A stretch of 55,594 nucleotides of DNA from Polaromonas sp. (GCA_013824015.1 PNNC01000143.1:1-55594); one strand, 5' to 3'; counted from the first letter of the stretch, positions 45,116 to 53,949 are shown. Program-made: numbers and translations. Notes: generated from the letters alone by a model not told the origin.

Positions 45116-46105
45116 TCAGAGCCGCGCGGTCATCAGGATCCAGCCATCTTCCTGGTCACTGACCTGCAGTTGCGCATGGGGCGCATAGGCGGCCTTGAGT
45201 TCGTCGGCCTGCCGCTCGAGAATGCCGGCCAGCACCAGCGAACCACCGGGCGCCACCCGGGCACACAGCAGCGGCGCCAGCACCTTGAGCGGCGTCGCCA
45301 GAATGTTGGCCAGCACGGTCTGGTACACGCCGTCGACCTTGTCGGGCAAGCCGGCATTCAGCGTGACATGGTTGGCCTCGGCGTTGGCCAGCGTCGACTG
45401 CACCGCGGCTTCATCGATATCCAGCGCGTCGATGCCCTCCGCGCCGAATTTGGCGGCACCGATGGCGAGAATGCCTGAACCGCAGCCGTAGTCGAGCACC
45501 CGTCCGAGACGACCTGCCCCCACGCTGCCGACTTCGTTCGGTTCGCTGCCCCCCGAGGGGGCTGTGCTGGCCAGGGGCGGCCCGTCGCTGCGCACGCTCT
45601 GCGCGCCTGCGCCGGGCGGCGCACCATGAGCAGCGATCCAGCGCAGGCACATGCGGGTGGTCGGATGCGTGCCGGTGCCGAAAGCCAGGCCCGGATCGAG
45701 CCGGATCACCCGGGTCGCCTGCGCCGGCGGCTCATGCCAGGTCGGCACGATCCAGAATTCCGGCGTGATCTCGACTGGCGCGAACTGCGACTGGGTCAGC
45801 CGCACCCAGTCCTGCTCGGCCACCGGCTGGATCGCCACCAGCTGGCAGCCCGCGAAAAAATCCTGGACGGACAACAGGGCCGCGGCGTCGCGCGCCAGCG
45901 CCTCGCTCTCGAACAGCGACACCACCCGCGAGCGCTCCCAGCCGGCTTTCGGCGGCGGCATGCCAGGCTCGCCGAACAGCGCCTGCTCGGCATCGGTCTG
46001 CGCGTCGGCATCCTCCACCGACACGCTGAGCGCATCGAGCGCCTCCAGCGCATCGCTGAGTGCCTCGACCTGCGCCACCGGCGCCAGCAAAATCAGTTCA
46101 AACAT
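45116..46105 (-). CDS. prmA: Ribosomal protein L11 methyltransferase
   Basis: A 329-residue SAM-dependent enzyme that trimethylates lysines and the N-terminus of L11. It starts MFELILLAPVAQVEALSDALE at 46105. SAM motif I is VLDYGCGSGILAIGAAKFGA, with ANILATPLKVLAPLL as the catalytic NxxA/P-type loop. Residues of about 169-197, just before motif I, are encoded by a family 2 repeat. They read as a Gly/Ser/Pro-rich insert (APSGGSEPNEVGS) where other PrmA proteins have a short linker, which explains the extra length over the usual 295 or so. Confidence 0.94.
   Translation of the reverse strand: MFELILLAPVAQVEALSDALEALDALSVSVEDADAQTDAEQALFGEPGMPPPKAGWERSRVVSLFESEALARDAAALLSVQDFFAGCQLVAIQPVAEQDWVRLTQSQFAPVEITPEFWIVPTWHEPPAQATRVIRLDPGLAFGTGTHPTTRMCLRWIAAHGAPPGAGAQSVRSDGPPLASTAPSGGSEPNEVGSVGAGRLGRVLDYGCGSGILAIGAAKFGAEGIDALDIDEAAVQSTLANAEANHVTLNAGLPDKVDGVYQTVLANILATPLKVLAPLLCARVAPGGSLVLAGILERQADELKAAYAPHAQLQVSDQEDGWILMTARL
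45516..45597 (+). repeat. Dispersed repeat family 2, copy inside prmA
   Basis: On the plus strand (antisense to prmA) it reads GCCCCCACGCTGCCGACTTC, then CGCTGCCCCCCGAGGGGGCT, then AGGGGCGGCCCGTCGCTGCG. It aligns nearly end to end with the intergenic copy at 21561-21642 and remains open in the prmA frame. Confidence 0.8.
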
Positions 46106-46128
46106 AGGTGTCACCAGAATCCGTTCTA

Positions 46129-46216
46129 GCAGGGGCCGCGGGTCCGGCTTTTCCGGCCCGCAGGCGCAGCGGCCCCGACGGGGGCAGCTCACTACGCCAG
46201 GCGAGAAGCGTGGGGG
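46129..46216 (-). repeat. Dispersed repeat family 2, copy between accC and prmA
   Basis: On the minus strand it begins GCCCCCACGCTTCTCGCCTG directly after the accC stop and contains GAGCTGCCCCCGTCGGGGCC. It then carries its own hairpin (GGGTCCGGC/GCCGGACCC, 46140-46162, imperfectly looped). It fills most of the gap between accC and prmA. Confidence 0.75.
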
Positions 46217-47566
46217 CTAACGATCACGCTTGGACAACCACTCTTCCAGGTAGTGGATGTTGGTGCCGCCGTCCATGAACTTGGCGTCCACCATCAGCTC
46301 GCGGTGCAGCGGGATGTTGGTGTTGATGCCCTCGACCACGGTTTCGGCCAGCGCCGTGCGCATGCGGGCCAGCGCCTGCTCGCGCGTATCACCGTGAACA
46401 ATGATTTTTCCGATCATCGAGTCGTAGTTGGGCGGCACAAAATAGTTGGCGTAGATGTGCGAGTCAACCCGCACGCCGGGGCCGCCCGGCGTGTGCCAGG
46501 TCGTGATGCGCCCGGGCGAGGGGGTGAACTTGTAGGGGTCTTCGGCGTTGATGCGGCACTCGATCGCATGGCCCTTGATCTGGATGTCGCGCTGCGCGAA
46601 GGGCAGCTTTTCATTGGCCGCCACCATGATCTGAGTCTTCACGATGTCCACACCGGTGATCCACTCGGTGACCGGGTGCTCGACCTGCACGCGGGTGTTC
46701 ATCTCGATGAAATAGAACTCGCCGTTTTCGTAGAGGAACTCGAAGGTGCCGGCGCCGCGGTAGCCGATTTTCTTGACGGCGGCCACGCAGCGATCGCCGA
46801 TACGCTCGATCAGCTTGCGCGGGATGCCCGGTGCCGGCCCTTCCTCGATGACTTTCTGGTGGCGGCGCTGCATGGAGCAGTCGCGCTCGCCCAGCCAGAC
46901 CGCATTTTTGTGCTGGTCGGCCAGGATCTGGATCTCGATGTGGCGCGGGTTCTGCAGGAATTTCTCCATGTAGACCTCGGGATTGCCGAAGGCCGCGCCG
47001 GCTTCGGCCTTGGTGGTCTGCACCGCGTGCAGCAGCGCCGCCTCGGTGTGCACCACCCGCATGCCGCGCCCGCCGCCGCCGCCGGCCGCCTTGATGATGA
47101 CCGGGTAGCCGACCTGCTTGGCGGTGCGCTTGATGATCACCGCATCGTCCGGCAAGGCGCCTTCCGAGCCGGGCACGCAGGGCACGCCGGCCTTGATCAT
47201 GGTCTGTTTGGCCGAGACCTTGTCACCCATGATGCGGATGGACTCCGGCGTCGGGCCGATGAACTTGAAACCGCTTTTTTCCACCCGCTCGGCGAAATCG
47301 GCGTTTTCACTGAGAAAACCGTAGCCGGGATGGATCGCCTCGGCGTCGGTCACCTCGGCGGCCGAGATGATGGCCGGCATGTTGAGGTAGCTGTCGCGGG
47401 AAGGGGCCGGCCCGATGCAGACCGACTCATCGGCCAGCTTGATGTATTTCGCCTCGCGGTCGGCCTCGGAATAAACCATCACCGCCTTGACGCCGAGCTC
47501 GCGGCAGGCGCGCTGTATCCGCAGGGCGATTTCGCCGCGGTTGGCAATCAGTATCTTTTTGAACAT
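46217..47566 (-). CDS. accC: Acetyl-CoA carboxylase, biotin carboxylase subunit
   Basis: A 449-residue ATP-grasp enzyme carboxylating biotin on AccB, the first committed step of fatty acid synthesis. The start is [21 protein letters not shown]. The glycine-rich ATP loop [12 protein letters not shown] is at about 159-170, with [18 protein letters not shown] and the catalytic [16 protein letters not shown] (about 285-300). It is 7 bp after accB. A family 2 repeat starts right after its stop. Confidence 0.97.
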   Translation of the reverse strand: MFKKILIANRGEIALRIQRACRELGVKAVMVYSEADREAKYIKLADESVCIGPAPSRDSYLNMPAIISAAEVTDAEAIHPGYGFLSENADFAERVEKSGFKFIGPTPESIRIMGDKVSAKQTMIKAGVPCVPGSEGALPDDAVIIKRTAKQVGYPVIIKAAGGGGGRGMRVVHTEAALLHAVQTTKAEAGAAFGNPEVYMEKFLQNPRHIEIQILADQHKNAVWLGERDCSMQRRHQKVIEEGPAPGIPRKLIERIGDRCVAAVKKIGYRGAGTFEFLYENGEFYFIEMNTRVQVEHPVTEWITGVDIVKTQIMVAANEKLPFAQRDIQIKGHAIECRINAEDPYKFTPSPGRITTWHTPGGPGVRVDSHIYANYFVPPNYDSMIGKIIVHGDTREQALARMRTALAETVVEGINTNIPLHRELMVDAKFMDGGTNIHYLEEWLSKRDR

Positions 47567-47573
47567 GCGGCGA

Positions 47574-48023
47574 TCACTCGATCATGAACAGCGCTTGGCC
47601 GTATTCCACCGCCTGGCCGTTCTCGCAGAGGATGCGCGTGATGGTGCCGGATTTGTCGGCTTCGATCTCGTTGAGGATTTTCATGGCCTCGATGATGCAG
47701 ATGGTCTCGCCTTCCTTGACCTGGCTGCCGACTTCCACAAAAGCCTTGGCTCCGGGGCTGGCGGACCGGTAGAAGGTGCCGACCATGGGGGACTTGACGG
47801 CATGGCCGGCTGGCGCCGCGGCGGCCTCGGCGACCACAGGCGCGGCAGCGGCAACCGGCGCGGCCGCGACCGGTGCCGGGACCATCGCGGGCTGCTGCAT
47901 CACCTGGGGTGCGCCGCCGGACTTGACGATACGCACCTTGCCCTCGGCTTCGGTGATTTCGAGTTCGGACACATTGGACTCCGAGACAAGGTCAATCAGG
48001 GTCTTGAGTTTTCTTAAATCCAT
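47574..48023 (-). CDS. accB: Biotin carboxyl carrier protein
   Basis: A 149-residue carrier subunit starting [24 protein letters not shown] Pro/Ala-rich flexible linker (about 45-75) precedes the biotinyl domain. The biotin lysine lies in [14 protein letters not shown]. An in-frame ATG at 48035 would add four residues. It leads the accB–accC–prmA–zinc-ribbon–pfkB minus-strand cluster. Confidence 0.97.
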   Translation of the reverse strand: MDLRKLKTLIDLVSESNVSELEITEAEGKVRIVKSGGAPQVMQQPAMVPAPVAAAPVAAAAPVVAEAAAAPAGHAVKSPMVGTFYRSASPGAKAFVEVGSQVKEGETICIIEAMKILNEIEADKSGTITRILCENGQAVEYGQALFMIE

Positions 48024-48358
48024 GGAGAGCTCCAACGACGGTAGAGGCCAAGGCTTGGCGGGGCGATTTGCACCTAAGCTCCGCGTTTTACACCTTTTAG
48101 TGCCTGAAAATCACTTAAATTTTATGAACCCGGCAGCAAGCCAGGTCAGGAAAGGGCGAAGTCTACCCTATCCGGCGCTCACTTTGAGCGGAAAAGGCCG
48201 GCGGGCTGCGGCCGAAGCGCAAGACGATCAACCACGGACAGAAAAATTAGCAAAAAACCCGCCAAAATTCATCAAGTGTTTTTAAATTATCGCTATTTTT
48301 CAGTATTGGCGATTTCACACCTATTCTTTCAGCTGCAAAAAACAGCCGGCAGCGCGGC
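48024..48358. other. Non-coding gap between tlpA and accB
   Basis: A 335-bp gap with no supportable gene. The tlpA-proximal half (48250-48335) is AT-rich. A possible minus-strand promoter TTGATG-N17-TGCTAA lies there, weakly matching consensus. In many proteobacteria aroQ precedes accB; no aroQ start or remnant is readable here. The accB promoter must be in this gap. Confidence 0.5.
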
Positions 48359-48904
48359 TCAGCCGAGTTGTGACCACTGCGCCAGATCGTTCGCCGACAC
48401 CTGGCCGCTTTTGCGGTGCAACAGTTGGCCGGAGGCGCCGAACACCACGGTAAACGGCAAGCCGCCAGCCAGGTTGCCCAATGATTTGCTGAGCTCGGTG
48501 CCCTGCAGTCCGGCCATCACCACCGGAAAACCCAGCGGTTTGCGCTGCAGCCAGGCCCGCACCGCGCTCGGCTGGTCGACCGCCAGGCCCAGCACCTGCC
48601 AGTTCCTGGCCCGGTTGTCGGTGTGAAAGCGGTCGATCAGTGGCAGCTCTTCCACACAGGGCGGGCACCAGGTCGCCCAGAAATTGACCAGCAAGGGTTT
48701 GCCGGCAAAACCCGCCATCGGCAGGGGCACGCCGTCCGGGGTGTCAAAACTCTGCTGCCAGAAAGCCTGCAGCGCCGGATCGGACGCAGCAGCGCCCGGG
48801 GATGCGCCGGCGCCATGCGGCTGGATCTGCCACCAGGCCAGGCCGGCGCCGGCCAGCGCTGCGGCCGCCGCCGTGCCGGCGTAAATCAGTTGTCTGCGTT
48901 TCAA
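48359..48904 (-). CDS. TlpA-family thiol:disulfide oxidoreductase
   Basis: A 181-residue membrane-anchored thioredoxin-like protein. No ATG fits; a TTG at 48904 gives LKRRQLIYAGTAAAAALAGAG as a basic n-region plus membrane anchor. That TTG overlaps the upstream TGA (TTGA), with GGAG ten bases ahead. The redox site WCPPC lies in NFWATWCPPCVEELPLIDRF (about 84-103). The chain ends with the typical TlpA fold (GLPFTVVFGASGQLLHRKSGQ). It likely reduces periplasmic disulfides, possibly for cytochrome c maturation. Confidence 0.88.
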   Translation of the reverse strand: MKRRQLIYAGTAAAAALAGAGLAWWQIQPHGAGASPGAAASDPALQAFWQQSFDTPDGVPLPMAGFAGKPLLVNFWATWCPPCVEELPLIDRFHTDNRARNWQVLGLAVDQPSAVRAWLQRKPLGFPVVMAGLQGTELSKSLGNLAGGLPFTVVFGASGQLLHRKSGQVSANDLAQWSQLG

Positions 48905-49509
48905 GAAGAAGGCTCCGTGCGGGACATCAGCAATTTTTGCACGTCTGCCAGGTCCCCACGCGGCTTGCGGCCTTTGCCGTCCGGTCGCAAGGCGCCGCGC
49001 AGGTCGTCGTGGTCGTACACCAGCAGGTGCACACCGACCGGCTCCTGGAGACCCGGGCAAAAGCTGCTCAGGCTCAGCGCCTCGACCTTGTCGCCGGTGA
49101 ATCCCGTCACGGTGCGCGGTTCGTAGTCCACCTGGTGGTCGATCAGCGCAATTTCCGCCGACTTGGAGTCGTCGCAGAACAACTGGATATAGATGTCCGA
49201 CAGCCGCGTGGCCGTGCCGTGCCAGACGGCGCCGCCCAGGTAGGGGCGAAACGCCGCCATCCGCTGCATCCAGGTCAGGGCCAGCTCGCGCAGCGCCGCC
49301 AGCTCCAGCGGCTGGGTGTCGGCGCAAAAAATCGAGATGTATTCAAACACCGCGTCCTCGACCTCGTCGTTGCCGGGCAGCTCGGTGCGCGCAGGCAGGC
49401 CCATCTGCTTGACGGCACGGTGTTTGGCCGGGCCGTATTCCAGGCCTTCCTCGACGACGAGGGCGGCGGCGGCGCCAGCAATTTCCAGTTTCAGGGTGGT
49501 CGGGTTCAC
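48901..49509 (-). CDS. Conserved hypothetical protein
   Basis: A 202-residue cytoplasmic protein starting MNPTTLKLEIAGAAAALVVEEGLEYGPAKHRAVKQMG. The centre (DEVEDAVFEYISIFCADTQP, about 48-67) is acidic and resembles a conserved betaproteobacterial family whose gene neighbours mpl and tlpA. RLSDIYIQLFCDDSKSAEIALIDHQVDYEPRTVTGFTGDKVEALSL follows. No catalytic motif is clear. It overlaps the tlpA start by 4 bp, so the two are co-translated. Confidence 0.75.
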   Translation of the reverse strand: MNPTTLKLEIAGAAAALVVEEGLEYGPAKHRAVKQMGLPARTELPGNDEVEDAVFEYISIFCADTQPLELAALRELALTWMQRMAAFRPYLGGAVWHGTATRLSDIYIQLFCDDSKSAEIALIDHQVDYEPRTVTGFTGDKVEALSLSSFCPGLQEPVGVHLLVYDHDDLRGALRPDGKGRKPRGDLADVQKLLMSRTEPSS

Positions 49510-49602
49510 GATGGCGGGGTGCGGGAGCGAGGCTGTGACTCTACAGGGATGGCGCCGCCGGCTCGCCGGAAAGTTGCAATCCCCCGCCCGGCGTGCTGGA
49601 AA

Positions 49603-49655
49603 GCTATCAAATTCATAGCTATTGGTGCTGGATGGACATGGGCTGGAGGCTGATT
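49603..49655 (-). repeat. Dispersed repeat family 1, copy f
   Basis: On the minus strand it reads CAGCCTCCAGCCCATGTCC and ends GCTATGAATTTGATAGC (49603-49619). It sits in the divergent gap between the hypothetical gene and mpl, 37 bp before the mpl start. Confidence 0.85.
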
Positions 49656-49692
49656 TGATGCAGGGGCCCGGGCCAGCTCTCTAGAATACCGC

Positions 49693-51093
49693 ATGCACAT
49701 ACATATCCTCGGAATCTGCGGCACCTTCATGGGCGGCCTGGCGGCACTGGCGCGCGAGGCCGGCCACACCGTGACCGGCTGCGACAGCGGCGTGTACCCG
49801 CCCATGAGCGACCAGCTGCGCGCGCTGGGCATCGAACTGGTCGAAGGTTACGACGCCGGGCAACTGGCCTTCCAGCCCGACATGTTTGTGGTCGGCAACG
49901 TGGTGTCCCGCGCCCGCGACGCGCAAGGAAAGCCGAAGTTTCCGCTGATGGAAGCCATTCTCGACGCCGGCCTGCCCTACACCAGCGGCCCGCAGTGGCT
50001 GGCCGGCCACGTGCTGCAGGGCCGCCACGTGCTGGCGGTGGCCGGCACCCACGGCAAAACCACCACCACCTCCATGCTGGCCTGGATCCTGGAATGCGCC
50101 GGCCTGCAGCCGGGCTTCCTGGTCGGCGGCGTGCCGCTGAACTTCGGCCTGTCAGCCCGCCTGGGCACCGGCCACAGCTTCGTGATTGAAGCCGACGAAT
50201 ACGACACCGCGTTTTTCGACAAACGCAGCAAGTTCGTCCATTACCGGCCACGCACCGCGCTGCTGAACAACCTCGAGTTCGACCACGCCGACATTTTTGA
50301 CAACCTGGCCGCGATCGAGCGGCAGTTCCACCACCTGGTGCGCACCGTGCCGGCATCCGGTCGCATTGTGGTCAATGCCGGCGAGGCCAGCCTGGCCCGG
50401 GTGCTGGCCCAGGGTTGCTGGAGTGAGCAGGTACTCTTCGGAACAGCCACGAAACAAGGGTTTTCAGCCAGCGGCGAACCCCATGACTTTGAGGTGCTGA
50501 AAGATGGCCAGCCGGTCGCCCGCGTGGTATGGGCCATCAGCGGGGTGCACAACCAGCTCAACGCGCTGGCGGCCATCGCTGCGGCCGAACACCTGGGCGT
50601 GGCGCCGGCGCTGGCCGCCCAGGCGCTGGCCACCTTCCAGAACGTCAAGCGGCGCATGGAAGTGCGTGGCGTGTTGCCGCGCAGCGGCGGCGCCATCACC
50701 GTCTATGACGACTTTGCGCACCACCCGACCGCCATCCACACCACCGTCGACGGCCTGCGCCGCCAGCTCAACGCCGCCGGCAAACAGGGCGAGCGCATCC
50801 TGGCGATTTTCGAGCCGCGCAGCAACACCATGAAACTCGGCACCATGACGGCGCAGTTGCCCTGGAGCCTGGAGCAGGCCGACCTGGCGTTTTGCCACGC
50901 GGGCGGGCTGGACTGGGACGCGCGTGCCGCCCTGGCGCCGATGGGCGCGCGCGCGCAGGTGGCCGACAGCCTCGACACACTGCTGGCCCAGGTCCAGGCG
51001 GCGGCCCGCCCCGGTGACCACTTGCTGTGTATGAGCAACGGCGGTTTTGGCGGCATCCACGGCAAGTTGCTGGACGCGCTGCGGGGCGCCTGA
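49693..51093 (+). CDS. mpl: UDP-N-acetylmuramate:L-alanyl-gamma-D-glutamyl-meso-DAP ligase
   Basis: A 466-residue Mur-ligase-family enzyme that reattaches recycled tripeptide to UDP-MurNAc. The start is MHIHILGICGTFMGGLAALAREAGHTVTG. The ATP loop AGTHGKTTTTSMLAWILE is at about 117-134, followed by EADEYDTAFFDKRSKFVHYRP, a hallmark distinguishing Mpl from MurC. It completes, with AmpD at 37049, two murein-recycling enzymes in the window. A family 1 repeat starts 1 bp after its stop. Confidence 0.95.
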   Translation: MHIHILGICGTFMGGLAALAREAGHTVTGCDSGVYPPMSDQLRALGIELVEGYDAGQLAFQPDMFVVGNVVSRARDAQGKPKFPLMEAILDAGLPYTSGPQWLAGHVLQGRHVLAVAGTHGKTTTTSMLAWILECAGLQPGFLVGGVPLNFGLSARLGTGHSFVIEADEYDTAFFDKRSKFVHYRPRTALLNNLEFDHADIFDNLAAIERQFHHLVRTVPASGRIVVNAGEASLARVLAQGCWSEQVLFGTATKQGFSASGEPHDFEVLKDGQPVARVVWAISGVHNQLNALAAIAAAEHLGVAPALAAQALATFQNVKRRMEVRGVLPRSGGAITVYDDFAHHPTAIHTTVDGLRRQLNAAGKQGERILAIFEPRSNTMKLGTMTAQLPWSLEQADLAFCHAGGLDWDARAALAPMGARAQVADSLDTLLAQVQAAARPGDHLLCMSNGGFGGIHGKLLDALRGA

Positions 51094-51094
51094 T

Positions 51095-51150
51095 GCTATT
51101 TATTTGATAGCTGCATGCCCTTTCCGGACAGGGGGCAGCGGCCGAAAAGG
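51095..51150 (-). repeat. Dispersed repeat family 1, copy g
   Basis: On the minus strand it reads GCCTTTTCGGCCGCTGCCCC, then AAGGGC, then GCAGCTATCAAATAAATAGC (hairpin 51095-51111). It starts 1 bp after the mpl stop and ends 6 bp before the stop of the convergent small gene. Confidence 0.8.
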
Positions 51151-51156
51151 CTTGAA

Positions 51157-51468
51157 TCAGTAACTGATGCTCATCGCCGCCACGTCGATGTGCACCACCG
51201 GCTTGGCCAGCGCCGCGCTGACCGCGCGCGCAAAGGCCTGGGCCCAGGCCGGGTCGGCAAAGCGGGCCCGGCCGGCGGCCTGCGCCACCACCAGCACCTT
51301 GTCGGCGGTCAGCAGCTTGCCGGTGGGCCGCAAGGGTTCGCAATCCATCTGCGTGAACTGCTCGTCCAGCCAGATCCTGGCCAGGTCGTGCGGCAGCGGC
51401 TGGACTTCCTCCAGGTCCACGCGGACCGGCGGGGCGTTTTTGAACGACACGGTGACTTCGCTGCGCAT
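51157..51468 (-). CDS. Conserved hypothetical protein
   Basis: A 103-residue cytoplasmic protein starting MRSEVTVSFKNAPPVRVDLEEVQPL. It has a mixed alpha/beta pattern with IWLDEQFTQMDCEPLRPTGKLLTADKVLVVAQAAG and a helical stretch (WAQAFARAVSAALAKP). I do not recognise the family. It is 89 bp after the start codon of the larger hypothetical's 3' end and runs convergently with mpl. Confidence 0.65.
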   Translation of the reverse strand: MRSEVTVSFKNAPPVRVDLEEVQPLPHDLARIWLDEQFTQMDCEPLRPTGKLLTADKVLVVAQAAGRARFADPAWAQAFARAVSAALAKPVVHIDVAAMSISY

Positions 51469-51557
51469 GGGGGCCTCGCTGGAAAAATGATGGCAGCCCC
51501 AGCTTGGGCGGGCTGGCCGCGGCTGGCAATCGGCTGAAACCCGGGCGTCGGCGATGT

Positions 51558-52583
51558 TTACTTGCGGCCGAGCTGCGCTGGCGCCGTCAAATCCACCGTC
51601 ACGGTGCGCGGCTGGCCGCTTGCGCCGGCGGGCGAGGCGGCCGCCCGCAACGCCGCAGCGTCCGCCGCGCTGCCGGAGGTGATATCCAGGCTGCCGAAGC
51701 TGGCGGTGCCGGCCTTGTCCGGCGTGGTGGTGATGGATCCGGCGAAATACAGGCTGGCGAGATCGCGCGTGAGCTGCGCTGGCGCCAGGCCGGTGCGCTG
51801 CTGCAGGCGGTCAAAGGTGCTGACCTCCTGGGACAGGGCGCGCAGCAACAGCAGTTGCGAGTCGCGCAGCCAGCGCTGCGGCACATCGGGCGCACGCCGG
51901 AAATACACCGGTTTGTTGCGGTAGCGCGGCGGCAACACATCGCGCCGCGTGCGCTGCGCATAGATCCAGCGCAACTGCGACAGGCTGTTGGGCAGGAAAT
52001 GCGGCGGCACGCCGCGTGCGGCCAGCGGACGCCGGTCCCAGCGCGCCAGTTCAAAATCCTGCGGCTCGGCGTCCGGCGAAATGCCGATGCGCCATTCGTG
52101 AAAGTCCATCACCGCCAGCAGCGCCCCCCGGTGGCTGACCTGGTAAATGCCGGGCAGCAACTGGCTTTCACGCGCAATCAGTTGCCCGCCGAGTACAAAC
52201 TGGCAGCACAGCGAGCGCAGCCGGGCCTCGAGCTGCTGCAGCACCTGGTGCAGGCTGGGCGCCGAAGCGGGATCGAAGGTGTACATCGGATCGAGGTTGC
52301 TGGACGCCAGCGGCAGCGAAAACGCGATCGGCCGGTCCACTTCCGACAGGTTGAGCTGGATGGCGCGTTCGGTCGGCCGGCCGGCCAGCACCTTCAGGGT
52401 GTCGGCGCTGAGCAGCCGGCTTTTTTCACCACTGACCAGCCAGGCATCGGCTTCTGAAAAAGCGCCGCCCTGCCATACGGCCAGCCCCTTGGGCAGCTGC
52501 GCCAGCTGCAGCTCCAGATGTTTGCCTTGCTCCGGCGTAAAACCGGCCAGGCCCAACCATAGAACAGGCTGCTCAAGAGACAT
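51558..52583 (-). CDS. Conserved hypothetical protein
   Basis: A 341-residue cytoplasmic protein starting MSLEQPVLWLGLAGFTPEQGKHLELQLAQLP. The first 200 residues are compact and mixed alpha/beta. About 215-300 contain RWIYAQRTRRDVLPPRYRNKPVYFRRAPDVPQRWLRD and a possible winged helix (SQEVSTFDRLQQRTGLAPAQLTRDLASLYFAGSI), recalling regulators of Burkholderiales with an N-terminal receiver-like fold, although no phospho-acceptor aspartate is evident. The tail is Ala/Ser-rich. Function is unknown. Confidence 0.68.
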   Translation of the reverse strand: MSLEQPVLWLGLAGFTPEQGKHLELQLAQLPKGLAVWQGGAFSEADAWLVSGEKSRLLSADTLKVLAGRPTERAIQLNLSEVDRPIAFSLPLASSNLDPMYTFDPASAPSLHQVLQQLEARLRSLCCQFVLGGQLIARESQLLPGIYQVSHRGALLAVMDFHEWRIGISPDAEPQDFELARWDRRPLAARGVPPHFLPNSLSQLRWIYAQRTRRDVLPPRYRNKPVYFRRAPDVPQRWLRDSQLLLLRALSQEVSTFDRLQQRTGLAPAQLTRDLASLYFAGSITTTPDKAGTASFGSLDITSGSAADAAALRAAASPAGASGQPRTVTVDLTAPAQLGRK

Positions 52584-52719
52584 GGGGCATTTTTGGACAA
52601 AAGGGTGGGAAACGTGGGTTTGGCGAGTTGCAACAACACGTAACCAAACTGTAACCCCTTCCGCCCCGCCCGGCACCCCCCAAATGGGGGAGACGGGCGG
52701 AAACGCCACACTGGTGGGC

Positions 52720-53841
52720 CTAACGCGCGCGCCGGGTCTTGACCGCTTCCGACAACACATCGAGCACCGTCAGCGAATCCTCCCAGCCGAGGCAGGCATC
52801 GGTGATGCTCTGGCCATAGGCGAGCGCCTTCGCATCGTCCTTGCCGGGCGTGAACTTCTGCGCGCCGGCGTTCAGGTGGCTTTCCACCATCAGGCCGAAC
52901 ACCTGGTGCGACCCGCCGGCCACCTGGCTGGCGATCTCACGCGCCACGTCGCGCTGCTTTTCATGCTGCTTGGAGCTGTTGGCATGGCTGCAATCGACCA
53001 TCAGGGTGGCCGGCAGCTTCGACGCCTCGAGTTCCTTGCAGGCCGCCGCGACACTGGCCGCGTCGTAGTTGGGCGCCTTGCCGCCGCGCAGGATCACATG
53101 GCAGTCCTTGTTGCCGTTGGTCTGCACAATCGCGACCTGGCCGTTTTTGTGCACCGACAGGAAGTGGTGGCCGCGCGCCGCCGCCTGGATCGCGTCGGTG
53201 GCAATCCGGATGTTGCCGTCGGTGCCGTTCTTGAAACCGATGGGCGCGGACAGGCCCGAGGCCAGTTCGCGGTGCACCTGGCTTTCGGTGGTGCGCGCGC
53301 CGATCGCGCCCCACGCGATCAGGTCGCCAATGTATTGCGGCGAGATCACGTCGAGGAACTCGCTGCCAGCCGGCAGGCCCAGGCGGTTGATGTCGATCAG
53401 CAACTGGCGGGCGATGCGCAGACCCTCGTCGATACGGAAGGTTTCGTCGAGGTAAGGGTCGTTGATCAGGCCCTTCCAGCCGACGGTGGTGCGCGGTTTT
53501 TCGAAATAGACGCGCATCACGATCTCCAGCGTGCCGGCGTATTTTTTGCGCTGCTCGGCCAGGCGGCGTGCGTACTCCAGCGCCGCGGCCGGGTCGTGGA
53601 TGGAGCAGGGGCCGATCACCACCAGCAGGCGGTCGTCGGTGCCGGCCATGATGTTGTGGATGTCCTGCCGGGTCTTGCTGATCAGCGTTTCAACCGGGGT
53701 GCCGCTGATCGGGAAGAACCGGATCAAATGTTCGGGAGGTGGAAGCACGGTGATGTCCTTGATGCGTTCGTCGTCGGTCTGGCTGGTTTTCTCGACGCTC
53801 GCATACCAGCTGTCGCTGGTTCGGGTGGCTGTGGCATTCAT
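52720..53841 (-). CDS. aroG: 3-deoxy-7-phosphoheptulonate synthase (DAHP synthase, class I)
   Basis: A 373-residue AroG/AroF/AroH-type enzyme condensing phosphoenolpyruvate and erythrose-4-phosphate, the entry to the shikimate pathway. Start MNATATRTSDSWYASVEK at 53841 with an AAGGA Shine-Dalgarno. Conserved segments are VVIGPCSIHDPAAALEYA (about 74-91), MRVYFEKPRTTVGWKGLINDP (about 114-134), GAIGARTTESQVHRELASGLSAPIGFKNGTDG and VDCSHANSSK. Feedback type (Phe, Tyr or Trp) cannot be assigned by eye. A terminator and an aromatic leader peptide lie upstream, indicating transcriptional attenuation. Confidence 0.96.
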   Translation of the reverse strand: MNATATRTSDSWYASVEKTSQTDDERIKDITVLPPPEHLIRFFPISGTPVETLISKTRQDIHNIMAGTDDRLLVVIGPCSIHDPAAALEYARRLAEQRKKYAGTLEIVMRVYFEKPRTTVGWKGLINDPYLDETFRIDEGLRIARQLLIDINRLGLPAGSEFLDVISPQYIGDLIAWGAIGARTTESQVHRELASGLSAPIGFKNGTDGNIRIATDAIQAAARGHHFLSVHKNGQVAIVQTNGNKDCHVILRGGKAPNYDAASVAAACKELEASKLPATLMVDCSHANSSKQHEKQRDVAREIASQVAGGSHQVFGLMVESHLNAGAQKFTPGKDDAKALAYGQSITDACLGWEDSLTVLDVLSEAVKTRRAR

Positions 53842-53890
53842 GGCTGGCTTCCTTCTGGACTTTGAACAATCAATCGGTGCGCCGCAGGGC

Positions 53891-53922
53891 AAAAAAAAAC
53901 CGCCGGAGGTCCGGCGGTTTTT
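53891..53922 (-). terminator. Attenuator terminator upstream of aroG
   Basis: In the aroG transcript AAAAACCGCCGG (53922-53911), loop ACCT, CCGGCGGTTTTT (53906-53895) forms a 12-bp stem followed by more T residues to 53891. It ends 50 bp before the aroG ATG, so it should stop transcription before the gene. Its 5' arm can alternatively pair with a segment of the leader peptide (53968-53976). Confidence 0.85.
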
Positions 53923-53949
53923 CAAGATTCTGTGGCGTATTTTTTCTGC

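Noticed and set aside
46253-47587. Open frame antisense to accC
   Set aside because: AccC is fully conserved in the minus frame; the plus frame has no family features.
48024-48358. Decayed aroQ between tlpA and accB
   Set aside because: None of the conserved aroQ N-terminal motifs (LNGPNLN) is readable in any frame.
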